DNA of 64,000 nucleotides from assembly GCF_027922165.1 (NCBI RefSeq), contig NZ_BSFD01000011.1, forward strand, positions 559,250 through 623,249, written 5' to 3'. The first letter of the stretch is position 1. Every line of letters starts with the position of its first letter. The notes below the pieces were generated by a model, which did no database searches, was not told where the DNA came from, and was given only the letters and a program-made list of their open reading frames with translations. Source of the stretch: Brevundimonas intermedia. GTDB lineage: Bacteria > Pseudomonadota > Alphaproteobacteria > Caulobacterales > Caulobacteraceae. A program made the translations under genes and the position numbers. Below, one piece after another: positions 36,475-45,157 of this stretch.

Positions 36475-36780
36475 TCAGCGCTTCAGAAGCGGGGCCAGTT
36501 TCTGGGCGATCATCATGTCGCCGGCGATCTTCAGCTTGCCCTGCATGAAGGCCATCATCGGATCCAGCTTGCCGTCCGACAGGGCCATGAAGTCGTCCCA
36601 CTTCATCGAGACGGTGGCGTCGGCGGGCTTGTCTTCGTTGGTGACGGTGTTCGGCACCGAGGCGCCGTCGATGTAGATTTTACCTTCGTCGCCGAGGTCG
36701 AGCTTCACGGTCTTGCCCAGACCGGAGTTGTCGCCGACGGCGCCGCGGATGTGTTCGGTGACTTGTGCGAGATCAGGCAT
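36475..36780 (-). CDS. SCP2 sterol-binding domain protein
   Basis: This 101-residue stand-alone SCP2 domain binds lipids or fatty acyl-CoA in a hydrophobic tunnel. Seen: KTVKLDLGDEGKIYIDG, DATVSMKWDDFMALSDGKL and DPMMAFMQGKLKIAGDMM, followed by the C-terminal helix with QKLAPLLKR. It may carry acyl-CoA to the dehydrogenase encoded next; the two genes are separated by a terminator. The ATG at 36780 begins MPDLAQVTEH. Confidence 0.88.
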   Translation of the reverse strand: MPDLAQVTEHIRGAVGDNSGLGKTVKLDLGDEGKIYIDGASVPNTVTNEDKPADATVSMKWDDFMALSDGKLDPMMAFMQGKLKIAGDMMIAQKLAPLLKR

Positions 36781-36864
36781 TGGGGGCGTCTCCCTTGGAC
36801 GTTGAGACCCCTGCCGTAACCCGCATCGCACGGGGCGCCAAGATCACGTCGGGTAAAGCTCTCG

Positions 36865-36975
36865 TCACTTGTCCTGGGGCGAGCGCGAATAGAGGCTGGC
36901 CAGACCCAATGCGGCCATGAAGAAAACGAAGGCCGCGACGATGGCGGCGACAAAGGGAATTGCGTCCTGGGGCAT
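36865..36975 (-). CDS. 36-residue single-pass membrane peptide
   Basis: This short open frame has a strong Shine-Dalgarno (GGAAGGAG, 6 bases before the ATG). The product starts MPQDAIPF, has one hydrophobic helix from about residue 7 to 28 rich in Val, Ala, Phe and Leu, and ends with the polar SRSPQDK. No family is recognised. It lies between the SCP2 and SemiSWEET genes on the same strand. Confidence 0.65.
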   Translation of the reverse strand: MPQDAIPFVAAIVAAFVFFMAALGLASLYSRSPQDK

Positions 36976-37040
36976 GGAAATCTCCTTCCACCCCACTGTC
37001 GCGCCACGGCGCCGGCTTCGCCTTGATCGGGATCAAATCG

Positions 37041-37319
37041 TCAGGCGTCGGGATCGCCGTCCCGGAAGCGCCACTTCATCGCCAGCACGCCCGAGGCCAT
37101 GACCAGGGCGCAGGCGTTGGCGATGGTCACCGGCCAGGCCTGGGTCATCACCCCATAGACCACCCACAGGACGAAGCAGGTCACGGTCAGGGAATAGGTC
37201 TTCAGGCTGACGGAAGAGGCGTCGCGCTCCTTCCAGATCTTAATCGCCTGGGGCGCGAAACTGGTGATGGAACACACGGCGGCGGCCGAGCCGACGATAT
37301 TGGCGATCAGGTCGCTCAT
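37041..37319 (-). CDS. SemiSWEET / PQ-loop sugar transporter
   Basis: This 92-residue protein has three membrane helices and a PQ-loop (ITSFAPQAIKIW) near the N-terminus, as in bacterial SemiSWEETs, which dimerise to form a passive sugar path. The second and third helices (YSLTVTCFVLWVVYGVM and TIANACALVMASGVLAMKW) are clear. The start is taken as the ATG at 37319 (MSDLIANIVG), with GGAAGAG upstream. Substrate unknown. Confidence 0.82.
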   Translation of the reverse strand: MSDLIANIVGSAAAVCSITSFAPQAIKIWKERDASSVSLKTYSLTVTCFVLWVVYGVMTQAWPVTIANACALVMASGVLAMKWRFRDGDPDA

Positions 37320-37366
37320 CTCAGGCTCTTCCGCTGTTTCATGAAGGCCCAACAGCGGACGGCCGA

Positions 37367-39007
37367 TCAAGGTTCCTGAACCGCCGGCGCCAGAAAAGGC
37401 GCGACGGCGCGCGTGGTGTTCAGCGAGGAGGCAAAGCCCGGCCCGACCCGCTGCGGTCCCAACTGTTCAAAGGCGTAGCCGAGCGCCAGCACCCGGGCGT
37501 CCTGCCACTGGCCGCCGATGAAGCTGAGCCCGACCGGCAGACTGCCCACCTGCCCCATGGGCACGGTCAGGTGCGGATAGCCCGCCACTGCCGGCAAGGT
37601 CGAGGCCGAGCCCAGATAGTGGTCGCCGTTGACGATGTCGGTGGTCCAGGCCGGCCCGGTCGTGGGCGCGATCAGGACGGCGACGTCGTTGTCCTTCAGC
37701 AGCCGATCGATACCCTCCACCCCGGCCAAGCGCAGCGAGGTCTCGCGCGCCGTGACATAGGCGGGATCGGCGAGCCCGCTCGTCGCTTCGGCCTTCTCGA
37801 ACAGATCCTGGTCAAACAGGGCCAGTTCGCGCGGCGTGGCGCGATTGAAGGCGATGACGTCGGCCAAGGTGCGGGTCTTGACCTGGGCCGGATCGGTGGT
37901 GGCGAGATAGGCGTTCAGATCCACCTTCAGCTCGGTCAGCAGAACCGTAAATTCTGCGCCGCCAACAGCGTCCATGTCCGGCCCGTCCTTGATCTCGACC
38001 AGAACGGCGCCGGCCTGGCGCAACCGCTCCAGATTGGCCTCGAAGACGGCGTCCGTGCCGGTGGAATAGCCGGTCAGGAAACGAGCGACGCCGATGCGAA
38101 CGCCGCTCAGGCTGGCGCCGTCCAGCGCCGCCGCATAGTCGGTCTTGCGCGCATCGGCCTCAGCCGTCGCCGGGTCGGCGGGGTCGGTCCCGGCGATGAC
38201 GTTCAGCACCAGGGCGGCGTCCCTGACCGTGCGGGTCATCGGTCCGGCCGTGTCCTGGCTGTGGCTGATCGGCACGATGCCCGTCCGCGACACCAGCCCG
38301 ACGGTGGGCTTGAACCCGACCAGACCGTTGATCGCCGCCGGGCAGGTGATCGAACCATCCGTCTCGGTCCCAATGGCCACAATGGCGAAACCCGCCGCCA
38401 CCGCAGCGCCCGATCCCGAGGACGAGCCGCAGGTGTTGCGGTCGCGGGCATAGGGATTGCGCGTCAGCCCGCCCACGGCGCTCCACCCGCTGATCGAACC
38501 GGACGAGCGGATATTGGCCCATTCCGAAAGATTGCTCTTGCCGATCAGCACCGCGCCCGCCGCGCGCAGGCGGGCCGTGATCGGCGCATCGCGGTCAGGC
38601 TGGTTCGCGGCCAGGGCCAGGGAGCCCGCCGTGGTCGGCATGCCGCGCGCCTCGACATTGTCCTTGATGACCAAGGGCACGCCGTCCAACGGCAGGGCCT
38701 GTCCGGCGAGGCGGCGGGAGTCGGAGGTACGGGCGTCGTCAAGCGCCGAAGGGTTTATCGAGATCAGGCTGTTGATCGCAGGACCGGGCTCGCCGAACCG
38801 GCCTTCGACGTCATAGGTGCGAATCTGGCTGAGGAAAAATCGCGCCATCTCCTCCCAGGAGCCGTAGGGCGTCCGTTCGCCGTGAACCCAGGCGATGTCG
38901 GCGTCGGACGGCGGCGGAGGCGGTGGAAGATGAGCCGAGGCGAGAAGCGGCGCACCGCTCGTCACCACAAAGGCGAACACGCCGGCCAGAAGTTTGGTCT
39001 TCAACAT
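37367..39007 (-). CDS. Secreted amidase (amidase signature family)
   Basis: This 546-residue protein has a signal peptide (about residues 1-25, ending [11 protein letters not shown]) and an amidase-signature domain. The Ser-cisSer-Lys triad is represented by the lysine in LVIKDNVEA, the [15 protein letters not shown] block and the nucleophile region [12 protein letters not shown]. It hydrolyses an amide bond; the substrate cannot be read from sequence. Periplasmic location is inferred. It shares strand with the peptidase gene located 25 bases upstream, so the two may form an operon. Confidence 0.88.
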   Translation of the reverse strand: MLKTKLLAGVFAFVVTSGAPLLASAHLPPPPPPSDADIAWVHGERTPYGSWEEMARFFLSQIRTYDVEGRFGEPGPAINSLISINPSALDDARTSDSRRLAGQALPLDGVPLVIKDNVEARGMPTTAGSLALAANQPDRDAPITARLRAAGAVLIGKSNLSEWANIRSSGSISGWSAVGGLTRNPYARDRNTCGSSSGSGAAVAAGFAIVAIGTETDGSITCPAAINGLVGFKPTVGLVSRTGIVPISHSQDTAGPMTRTVRDAALVLNVIAGTDPADPATAEADARKTDYAAALDGASLSGVRIGVARFLTGYSTGTDAVFEANLERLRQAGAVLVEIKDGPDMDAVGGAEFTVLLTELKVDLNAYLATTDPAQVKTRTLADVIAFNRATPRELALFDQDLFEKAEATSGLADPAYVTARETSLRLAGVEGIDRLLKDNDVAVLIAPTTGPAWTTDIVNGDHYLGSASTLPAVAGYPHLTVPMGQVGSLPVGLSFIGGQWQDARVLALGYAFEQLGPQRVGPGFASSLNTTRAVAPFLAPAVQEP

Positions 39008-39032
39008 GTTCGCCTCCGCCTTGGTTCAGTCG

Positions 39033-41279
39033 TCAGTCAGCCGGTTCGGCGCGCTTGCCGATCGTGCGGTCCAGGAAGTCGAGATAGGTGCGCCATTGCT
39101 GAAGCTGCCTCGGTTCGCCGCGGACGCCGTGCCGCTGGCCGGGATAGAGCATCATCTCGAACGGCGCGCTCTTGGCCTGGAGGGCGTCGATCACCCGGGT
39201 GGCGTTGCCGAAGATCACATTATCGTCGGCCATGCCGTGCAGGATCAGCAGACGACCCGTCAGGTCGTCCAGGCGCGGCAGGACGTCGGTGGCGGCGTAG
39301 CCGTCCGGATTGTCCTGGGGCGTCGACATGTAGCGTTCGGTATAATGGGTGTCGTACAGGCTCCATTCCGTCGGCGCAGCGCCGGCGAGGGCCGAAGCCA
39401 GACCGGCCTCGGGCTCGGTCACGGCCAGCAGGCTAAGGAAGCCGCCGAAGCTCCAGCCCATCATGGCGATCCGGTCCGCATCGACATAGGGCAGTGTTTT
39501 CAGCCATTTGGCGGCCAAGGTCTGATCCTCGACCGCAGGAAGGCCCAGGCGACGATAGATGCTGGTCTCGAAGGCCTGAGACCGGTCGCCCTCGCCGCGG
39601 TTGTCAACGCGGAAGACGATATAGCCGGCCTCGGTCAGCAGTTGATTGGTCAGGGGCTGCCAGCTCTTCTGCACCCCCGCCCCGGTGCCGGGACCGCCAT
39701 AGACCTGCATCACCACCGGATATTTCTTCGACGGATCGAAGCCGGGCGGCGTGGTCATGCGCCAGACCAGGGTTTCGCCATGGCTCTGCATCGTGCCGAA
39801 CTGGGGCGCTTGCAGGCGCGAGACATAGGGGGCGAAGGCGTGGTCGGCGTCGAGCTTGTTCTCTTCGATCCAGCGCACGCGCGTGCCGTCGATCCGGTAC
39901 AGGGCCGACTGGGGCGGGGTCTTCGGATCGGAATAGTTGCCGACATAGGCCGTCGCCGGCCCGTTGACCGAGACGTTCCACCAGCCGCCGGCCGGGGTCA
40001 CCGCGACCGGATCGACCGTGCGGTTCAGGCTGGCGCGGAACATCTGCTGCTCGATGGGCAGTTCCTTGCCGTCGCGCATTGAGGCGGTGAAATAGACCTC
40101 GCCGGTCTGTTTGTTCACGCCGTCCAGGTGTTTGACCGGATAGTCGCCGCGCGTGATGGCCCGCAGCTGACGCCCGTTGCGGTCGTACAGATACAGGTGG
40201 CGCCAGCCGCTGTCCTCGTTCGACCAGATGAAGCGGCCGTCCGGCAGGACGTGGAAGTCGTTGTTCAGATCGACCCAGGCCTGGGCCTTCTGGCTGAGGA
40301 TCACGCGCGAGGCGCCGGTGGCCGGATCGACGCTGAGCAGGTCCAGCGTCTTCTGGTCGCGTGAGTGACGCTGGACATACAGGGTCTTGCCGTCGTCGGC
40401 CCAGTCGACCCGCGCCAGATAGATGTCGGTGTTCGACCCCAGGTCCACCTTGACCCGTGCGCCGGTCTGCTGGTCGCGGACATAGAGTTCGACCAAGGCG
40501 TTGGGGCGGCCGGCGCGGGGATAGCGCTGCTCGACCATGGTGGCGCCGGCGCCGGTGATCTCGAAGCGGGGAACGATGTCCACCGGGCTTTCGTCCACGC
40601 GGGTCAGGGCGATGTAGCGTTCGTCGGGGCTCCACCAATAGCCGGTGTCGCGGTCCATCTCCTCCTGGGCGATGAACTCGGCCGTGGCCCAGGTGATCAG
40701 GCCGGCGCCGTCGTCGGTGATCGGCGTCTCCTGGCCGGTGGCTAGGTCATAGATCACGAGGTTCTGGTCGCGGACGTATGAGACATAGTTGCCCTTGGGC
40801 GAGACCTTGGCGTCGATCTCGTCGGCGGCGGTCTCGGTCAGGCGGCGCACCTTGCCGTCGGCGCGGCTGGCCAGGAAGATGTCGCCCTCCAGCGGCGCCA
40901 GGATGTAGCGGCCCTGCTGATCCCAGGAATAGTCCACGACGCCGCGGGCGCTGATCCGCATCCGCTCGCGCCGCGCCTTCTCGGCCTCGGACAGTTCGCC
41001 GGCGTCGGGCACCAGGGCGCGGGCGTCGATCAGCTTGTAGGCCTCGCCCTCGCCGGTCGGGGCGGCCCACAGGTCCTGGACGTCCACATTGTCCTCGCGC
41101 GAGCGCAGGAAGGCGACCAGCTGGCCGTCGGGCGACAGGCTGACCCCCTTGGCCACCGGGCCGTTCAGGCTGGGGCTGGAGAAGACCCGCTCGGGCGTCA
41201 GGATGTTGGAGGGCGTCTCCTGGGCCAGTGCGGAACCGGCCGACAGGAGGATGGTCGAAGCAAGGAGAACTGTGCGCAT
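39033..41279 (-). CDS. Secreted S9 family peptidase, DPP-IV-like
   Basis: This 748-residue protein has a signal peptide (MRTVLLASTILLSAGSALAQ), a beta-propeller with TolB/DPPIV repeats and a C-terminal alpha/beta-hydrolase domain. The nucleophile is in MGWSFGGFLSLL, the aspartate in ILHGMADDNVIF, and the histidine in PGQRHGV. The EE pair in FIAQEEMDRDTGYWW matches the DPP-IV glutamates that bind the free N-terminus, so it should release X-Pro or X-Ala dipeptides. It probably acts in the periplasm in peptide use. Confidence 0.9.
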   Translation of the reverse strand: MRTVLLASTILLSAGSALAQETPSNILTPERVFSSPSLNGPVAKGVSLSPDGQLVAFLRSREDNVDVQDLWAAPTGEGEAYKLIDARALVPDAGELSEAEKARRERMRISARGVVDYSWDQQGRYILAPLEGDIFLASRADGKVRRLTETAADEIDAKVSPKGNYVSYVRDQNLVIYDLATGQETPITDDGAGLITWATAEFIAQEEMDRDTGYWWSPDERYIALTRVDESPVDIVPRFEITGAGATMVEQRYPRAGRPNALVELYVRDQQTGARVKVDLGSNTDIYLARVDWADDGKTLYVQRHSRDQKTLDLLSVDPATGASRVILSQKAQAWVDLNNDFHVLPDGRFIWSNEDSGWRHLYLYDRNGRQLRAITRGDYPVKHLDGVNKQTGEVYFTASMRDGKELPIEQQMFRASLNRTVDPVAVTPAGGWWNVSVNGPATAYVGNYSDPKTPPQSALYRIDGTRVRWIEENKLDADHAFAPYVSRLQAPQFGTMQSHGETLVWRMTTPPGFDPSKKYPVVMQVYGGPGTGAGVQKSWQPLTNQLLTEAGYIVFRVDNRGEGDRSQAFETSIYRRLGLPAVEDQTLAAKWLKTLPYVDADRIAMMGWSFGGFLSLLAVTEPEAGLASALAGAAPTEWSLYDTHYTERYMSTPQDNPDGYAATDVLPRLDDLTGRLLILHGMADDNVIFGNATRVIDALQAKSAPFEMMLYPGQRHGVRGEPRQLQQWRTYLDFLDRTIGKRAEPAD

Positions 41280-41388
41280 GGGCGGCGACGCTAGCGGCCC
41301 TTCTGCAAGCCGTCACGAGGAAAAGTCGCCGTTGCGCCTCTGGCTTTTCCTTCCCTGCGAGCGGGTCTCAGATTACAGAGGCCGCACC

Positions 41389-42204
41389 ATGACAGACGCC
41401 GCCCTCTCCCCCGCCCCGGTTAAGGCCAGCCCGTTCAACGAACTGGAGGTTCTGTGGGTCCGCCACTGGACCGACAGCCTGTTCAGTTTCGCGGTGAAAC
41501 GGCCCGAGGATTTCCGCTTCCGCTCGGGCGAGTTCGTGATGATCGGCCTGCCGGGCGAGGACGGGGGCAAGCCCGTGTTGCGCGCCTATTCCATCGCCAG
41601 CCCCTGCTGGGCCGAGGAACTGGAGTTCTTCTCGATCAAGGTCGCGGACGGCCCCCTGACCTCGCGCCTGCAAAAGATCGTGGCCGGGGACACGGTGCTG
41701 ATGGGCAAGAAGCCGACCGGCACCCTGGTGCTGGACGCCCTGACCGGCGGCGAGCGGTTGTTCCTGATCGGCACCGGCACGGGCCTGGCGCCCTGGCTGA
41801 GCGTCGCGCGTGACCCAGAGACCTATTCCCGCTTCGGCCATGTCTATGTGATCCACACGGTGCGCAGCGTCGCGGACCTGGCCTATCGCGACTTCTTCAC
41901 CCGCGAGATCCACGACGACCCTCTGATCGGCGACGAGGCCAAGGCGCAGCTGACCTATTATCCGACGGTCACGCGCGAAGCCTTCGAAAACCCGGGCCGG
42001 ATCACCGACCGGATCAAGTCCGGCGACTTCTTCCGCGACCTGGGCCTACCGGAAGGCTTCGATCCCGCCCGCGACCGCGCCATGCTGTGCGGCTCCATGG
42101 CCATGATCAAGGAAGCCGGCGAGTTGCTGGAGACCTATGGGCTGAAGGAAGGCTCCAACGCCGAACCCGCCGACTATGTGCTGGAACGCGCCTTCGTCGG
42201 CTAG
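41389..42204 (+). CDS. fpr: Ferredoxin-NADP reductase
   Basis: This 271-residue flavoenzyme moves electrons between NADPH and ferredoxin or flavodoxin. The FAD motif RAYSIASPCW, the NADP region FLIGTGTGLAPWLSV and the short C-terminus ending VLERAFVG fit the bacterial Fpr subclass II. The frame is open 100 codons upstream but only as shadow of the divergent peptidase; ATG at 41389 begins MTDAALSPAP. Confidence 0.92.
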   Translation: MTDAALSPAPVKASPFNELEVLWVRHWTDSLFSFAVKRPEDFRFRSGEFVMIGLPGEDGGKPVLRAYSIASPCWAEELEFFSIKVADGPLTSRLQKIVAGDTVLMGKKPTGTLVLDALTGGERLFLIGTGTGLAPWLSVARDPETYSRFGHVYVIHTVRSVADLAYRDFFTREIHDDPLIGDEAKAQLTYYPTVTREAFENPGRITDRIKSGDFFRDLGLPEGFDPARDRAMLCGSMAMIKEAGELLETYGLKEGSNAEPADYVLERAFVG

Positions 42205-42224
42205 GGGTTGAAAAGTCCGCCCAT

Positions 42225-42240
42225 CCCGGCGAAAGCCGGG
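42225..42240 (+). repeat. CCCGGC-GAAA-GCCGGG hairpin
   Basis: A 6-bp perfect stem with a GAAA tetraloop lies just before the chorismate mutase ATG (42244). Such elements occur dispersed in Caulobacterales genomes. Here it may sequester the ribosome binding site. Confidence 0.5.
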
Positions 42241-42243
42241 GCC

Positions 42244-42576
42244 ATGCACCACCCTGCCCTTGTCGCTGTCGACGCCCGCGTCGATCCCGCCGAATGCTCG
42301 TCGATGGCCGAGGTCCGCCAGGGCGTCGACGCCCTGGACCGCGCCCTGGTCGCCCTGTTGGCCGAACGTCAGCGCTATATGGAGGCGGCCGCCCGCATCA
42401 AGCCCGACCGCGACGCCGTCTTCGACCAGGCCCGCATCGACGACGTGGTGGCCAAGGTTCTGACCGCCGCCGAGGCCCATCACCTGTCGCCCGACATCGC
42501 CGAGCCGGTCTGGCGCCTGTTGATCGACCGCTGCATCGCCCACGAATTCGCCGCCTACGACCGGACTCGGCGCTGA
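42244..42576 (+). CDS. Chorismate mutase, AroQ type
   Basis: This 110-residue all-helical protein matches the AroQ class: RQGVDALDRALVALLAERQRY (helix 1), AARIKPDRDAVFDQARID with the catalytic-type Lys and Arg, and LIDRCIAHEFAAYDRTRR at the end. It would convert chorismate to prephenate for Phe/Tyr synthesis. An isochorismate pyruvate-lyase (PchB) role cannot be excluded. A later Met (MAEVRQGV) is another possible start, as the ribosome site is weak. Confidence 0.82.
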   Translation: MHHPALVAVDARVDPAECSSMAEVRQGVDALDRALVALLAERQRYMEAAARIKPDRDAVFDQARIDDVVAKVLTAAEAHHLSPDIAEPVWRLLIDRCIAHEFAAYDRTRR

Positions 42577-42601
42577 CGCCTAACGGTGGTAATCTCCAGC
42601 C

Positions 42602-42790
42602 ATGGCGCGCCCGGAACCTTCCATCTTCAACCCGCCTGACGCCGAAGCGGACGAACGTTCCCTGGCGGAGGCCGAGGCTGACTTCGCGGCCGGTCGGGTC
42701 GTGCCTCATGAAGAGGTCTCGAAGTGGCTTCTGACCTGGGGCACGCCCGAGGAAGGACCGCCCCCCGCATCCTGGGGCCTGGATGACTAG
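42602..42790 (+). CDS. Antitoxin of a ParE-type toxin-antitoxin pair
   Basis: This 62-residue acidic protein (FNPPDAEADERSLAEAEADF and VVPHEEVSKWLLTWGTPEEG) resembles short antitoxins paired with ParE/RelE toxins (addiction module antitoxins with the HEEVSKWL helix). Its stop codon overlaps the toxin start by 8 bases, which fits coupled translation. It should neutralise the toxin and autorepress the operon. Confidence 0.8.
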   Translation: MARPEPSIFNPPDAEADERSLAEAEADFAAGRVVPHEEVSKWLLTWGTPEEGPPPASWGLDD

Positions 42791-43055
42791 AGTGATCTGG
42801 ACGGTCCGGTCTCTTCGGAACCTCCGTTCGATCCAAGCCTATATTTCCGACTTTAATCCGCTGGCCAGTCAGCGGATTTCCACGCGCCTGAAGACGGCGG
42901 GCGACAGTCTGGCCGAGTTTCCCGAGCGCGGCGCGCCGATCAGCGGCGGGCGTCGCCAGCTGACCCATATTCCACCGTATCTGCTCCGCTATCGCGTGGC
43001 GAGCGACCTGGTCGTCATCCTCGACATTCGCCACGCCGCACAGGATTTGGACTAA
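42783..43055 (+). CDS. ParE/RelE-superfamily toxin
   Basis: This 90-residue basic protein starts TRVIWTVRSLRNLRSIQAYI, a ParE-type first strand and helix, followed by NPLASQRISTRLKTAGDSL, FPERGAPI, LTHIPPYLLRYRVASD and a final strand LVVILDIRHAAQDLD. ParE poisons gyrase, RelE cleaves mRNA; the sequence suggests the ParE branch. It ends convergently with the Hpt gene, overlapping by 4 bases. Confidence 0.85.
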   Translation: MTRVIWTVRSLRNLRSIQAYISDFNPLASQRISTRLKTAGDSLAEFPERGAPISGGRRQLTHIPPYLLRYRVASDLVVILDIRHAAQDLD

Positions 43056-43405
43056 CCCCGCAACCCCCGCAGCATCAGCTCGTGCCGATAGGCGGCGACG
43101 TCGGCCAGAGCGACGTCCAGCGCCGTACGCACCCGCTCCAGCGCCGGCGCCGCCAGGGCCTGGTCGGCCGCTTCCGCCTCGGCGCAGATCGCCGCCAGAT
43201 CGCCGGCGCCGATCCCCGCCGCCGCGCCCCGGATGGTGTGAACCCCGTCGCGCCAGCCCTCGACCTTGGGGTTCAGCAGATTAGACCAGAGGGCGGCCTG
43301 TTCGACGAACAAGCCCAGCACCTCTTCCGAAATCGCCGCGTCGCCGCCGGTCATGCCCTCCAGCACGCTGAAGTCGACGGCGCCGGTCAGGTCGCGACGC
43401 GCCAT
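43052..43405 (-). CDS. Hpt (histidine phosphotransfer) domain protein
   Basis: This 117-residue four-helix bundle has the phosphorylatable histidine at about residue 56 in DGVHTIRGAAAGIGA; the usual lysine two positions after Thr is arginine here. It should accept and pass on phosphate in a two-component phosphorelay. The start overlaps the permease stop by one base (TGATG), so it is coupled to the permease. The cognate kinase and regulator are not in the window. Confidence 0.82.
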   Translation of the reverse strand: MARRDLTGAVDFSVLEGMTGGDAAISEEVLGLFVEQAALWSNLLNPKVEGWRDGVHTIRGAAAGIGAGDLAAICAEAEAADQALAAPALERVRTALDVALADVAAYRHELMLRGLRG

Positions 43406-44817
43406 CAGGCGGCCTCTTCCTCGCCCTTGGCCAGGCGGGAATGCCGGGACGACCACAGCAGATAGATGGCCACGCCGATCAGGTTCCAGATCAGGAAACC
43501 GATCTGGGTGACCGGCTTCAGGCTCAGGAAGAAGACGATACAGCCGATCACGGTGACCGCACCGACCAGAGGCCAAAGCGGGGCCTTGAACACCCGACGG
43601 CGACCCGGCTCGCGGATCCGCAGCACCACCAGACACACCCCCACCGCGCAGAAGGCTGCGAGCGTCCCGGCGTTGGCCAGGGACGCCAGTTCGTCCAGCG
43701 GCAACAGGCCCGCCAGAATCGCCACCACCACGGCCGTAAAGACCGTCACCACCGCCGGCACGCCGCGCACCGACACCTTGGCCAGGCGGCGCGGCAGCAG
43801 GCCGTCGCGCGCCATGCCCAGGAAGATGCGGCTCTGGCCGAACAGGAAGGCCAGCAGCACGGTCGGAAGCGCGATCACCGCCGCCGCCGCGATCCACTGG
43901 GCCGCCGTCCCCTGCCCCATCTGGCGCAGGATCAAGGCCAGGGGCTCGGGGCTGTCTGCGAAGTCCGCCACCGGCCGGGCGCCGATGGCGGCGGCCGCCA
44001 CGACCAGATACAGGGCCGTGCAGATCAGCATGGAGCCGACGATGCCGATGGCAAGGTCGCGCTCGGGCTTCTTGGTCTCTTCCGCCGCCGTCGAGATGGC
44101 GTCGAACCCATAGAAGGCGAAGAAGATGATGGCCGCCGCCGCCATGACCCCGGTTTGCACGAAGGGCGCGCCGAAGCCGTTCGGCATGAAGGGGGTGAAG
44201 TTCTCGGTCTTGAAGGCCGGCAGGGCGATGGCGACGAAGACGACCAGGGCGGCGATCTTGATCACCACCAGCACGGCGTTCAGGGTCGCGCTCTCCTTTG
44301 TGCCCAGCAGAAGCAGACCCGTCACCAAGCCGATGATGGCCACGGCGGGCAGGTTGATGATCCCCCCGGCGTGCGGCCCCGCCGTCAGGGCCAGAGGCAG
44401 GTCGACACCGAGGCCGCTCAGGAAGCCCACGGCGTAACCGGACCAGCCCACCGCCACGGCGCTGACGACCAGCGAATATTCGAGGATCAGGCTCCAGCCC
44501 ACGACCCAGGCGATCATCTCGCCCAGGACGGCGTAGGAATAGGTATAGGCGCTGCCCGCCGCCGGCATCATGGTCGACAGTTCGGCATAGGCAAGCGCCG
44601 CGCAGGCGCAGACCAGGCCGGCCAGCCCGAAGCTGATCAGCACCGCCGGCCCCGCCAGACCCGCACCGACCCCGATCAGGGTCAGAATGCCGGTGCCGAC
44701 GATGGCCCCCACGCCCAGGGCCAGCAGGTGCGGCCAGCTGAGCGTGGGTTTCAGCCGCGGTCCGTCGTGCGGCGCCGTCATGACGTCGATCGAACGACGC
44801 CGGTTCCAGAAGGCCAT
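43405..44817 (-). CDS. APC-family amino acid permease
   Basis: This 470-residue membrane protein has about 12 segments and the APC signature: LGVGAIVGTGILTLIGVGAG, AYAELSTMMPAAGSAYTYSY, FFAFYGFDAISTAAEETKKP, and a helix with GLLPLDELASLANAGTLAAF. This CAT-like pattern is typical of amino acid transporters with wide or cationic substrates. The ATG at 44817 begins MAFWNRRRSID, preceded by GGGAGTGAG; an upstream ATG would add a 19-residue non-conserved segment. Confidence 0.88.
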   Translation of the reverse strand: MAFWNRRRSIDVMTAPHDGPRLKPTLSWPHLLALGVGAIVGTGILTLIGVGAGLAGPAVLISFGLAGLVCACAALAYAELSTMMPAAGSAYTYSYAVLGEMIAWVVGWSLILEYSLVVSAVAVGWSGYAVGFLSGLGVDLPLALTAGPHAGGIINLPAVAIIGLVTGLLLLGTKESATLNAVLVVIKIAALVVFVAIALPAFKTENFTPFMPNGFGAPFVQTGVMAAAAIIFFAFYGFDAISTAAEETKKPERDLAIGIVGSMLICTALYLVVAAAAIGARPVADFADSPEPLALILRQMGQGTAAQWIAAAAVIALPTVLLAFLFGQSRIFLGMARDGLLPRRLAKVSVRGVPAVVTVFTAVVVAILAGLLPLDELASLANAGTLAAFCAVGVCLVVLRIREPGRRRVFKAPLWPLVGAVTVIGCIVFFLSLKPVTQIGFLIWNLIGVAIYLLWSSRHSRLAKGEEEAA

Positions 44818-44973
44818 GATGCTCACTCCCCCGCCGCCCCACGCGACCGATTCCTGGCAGACCATGCCCGTCAAAGAAAGTTTTCGAAAGCGCTTGCCAA
44901 CCCTCCGTCGGCTGGGTAGTAGGAGCGCCCTTCGGCAAGGCAGTCGCCTTCGCCGCAGACAAGACGACCGGTC

Positions 44974-45049
<76 letters not shown>

Positions 45050-45084
45050 TCGTCTTTCCTTCAAATCAGCTGCTTAGCGGTCGC

Positions 45085-45104
45085 CGCCCCTAAGGGCGCT
45101 TTTT
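45085..45104 (+). terminator. Probable terminator after tRNA-Lys
   Basis: A 5-bp stem CGCCC/GGGCG with a 4-base loop is followed by C and five T on the plus strand, 36 bases after the tRNA end. Confidence 0.55.
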
Positions 45105-45124
45105 GCGCGTTTGGTCAGAGGACA

Positions 45125-45149
45125 GGAACCGCTCGAAGGTCGCTGTGTT
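45125..45149 (+). promoter_or_regulatory. EcfG-type promoter of a small gene
   Basis: GGAAC, 16 bases, TGTT on the plus strand. The expected transcription start is about 7 bases after the motif, at or just before the ATG at 45158, so the mRNA may be leaderless. Confidence 0.6.
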
Positions 45150-45157
45150 CAATTGGC

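Noticed and set aside
37351..37376. GGAAC-N17-TGTT on the minus strand upstream of the SemiSWEET gene
   Set aside because: Mostly inside the amidase coding end, with a spacing of 17 unlike the other sites (16); chance match cannot be excluded.
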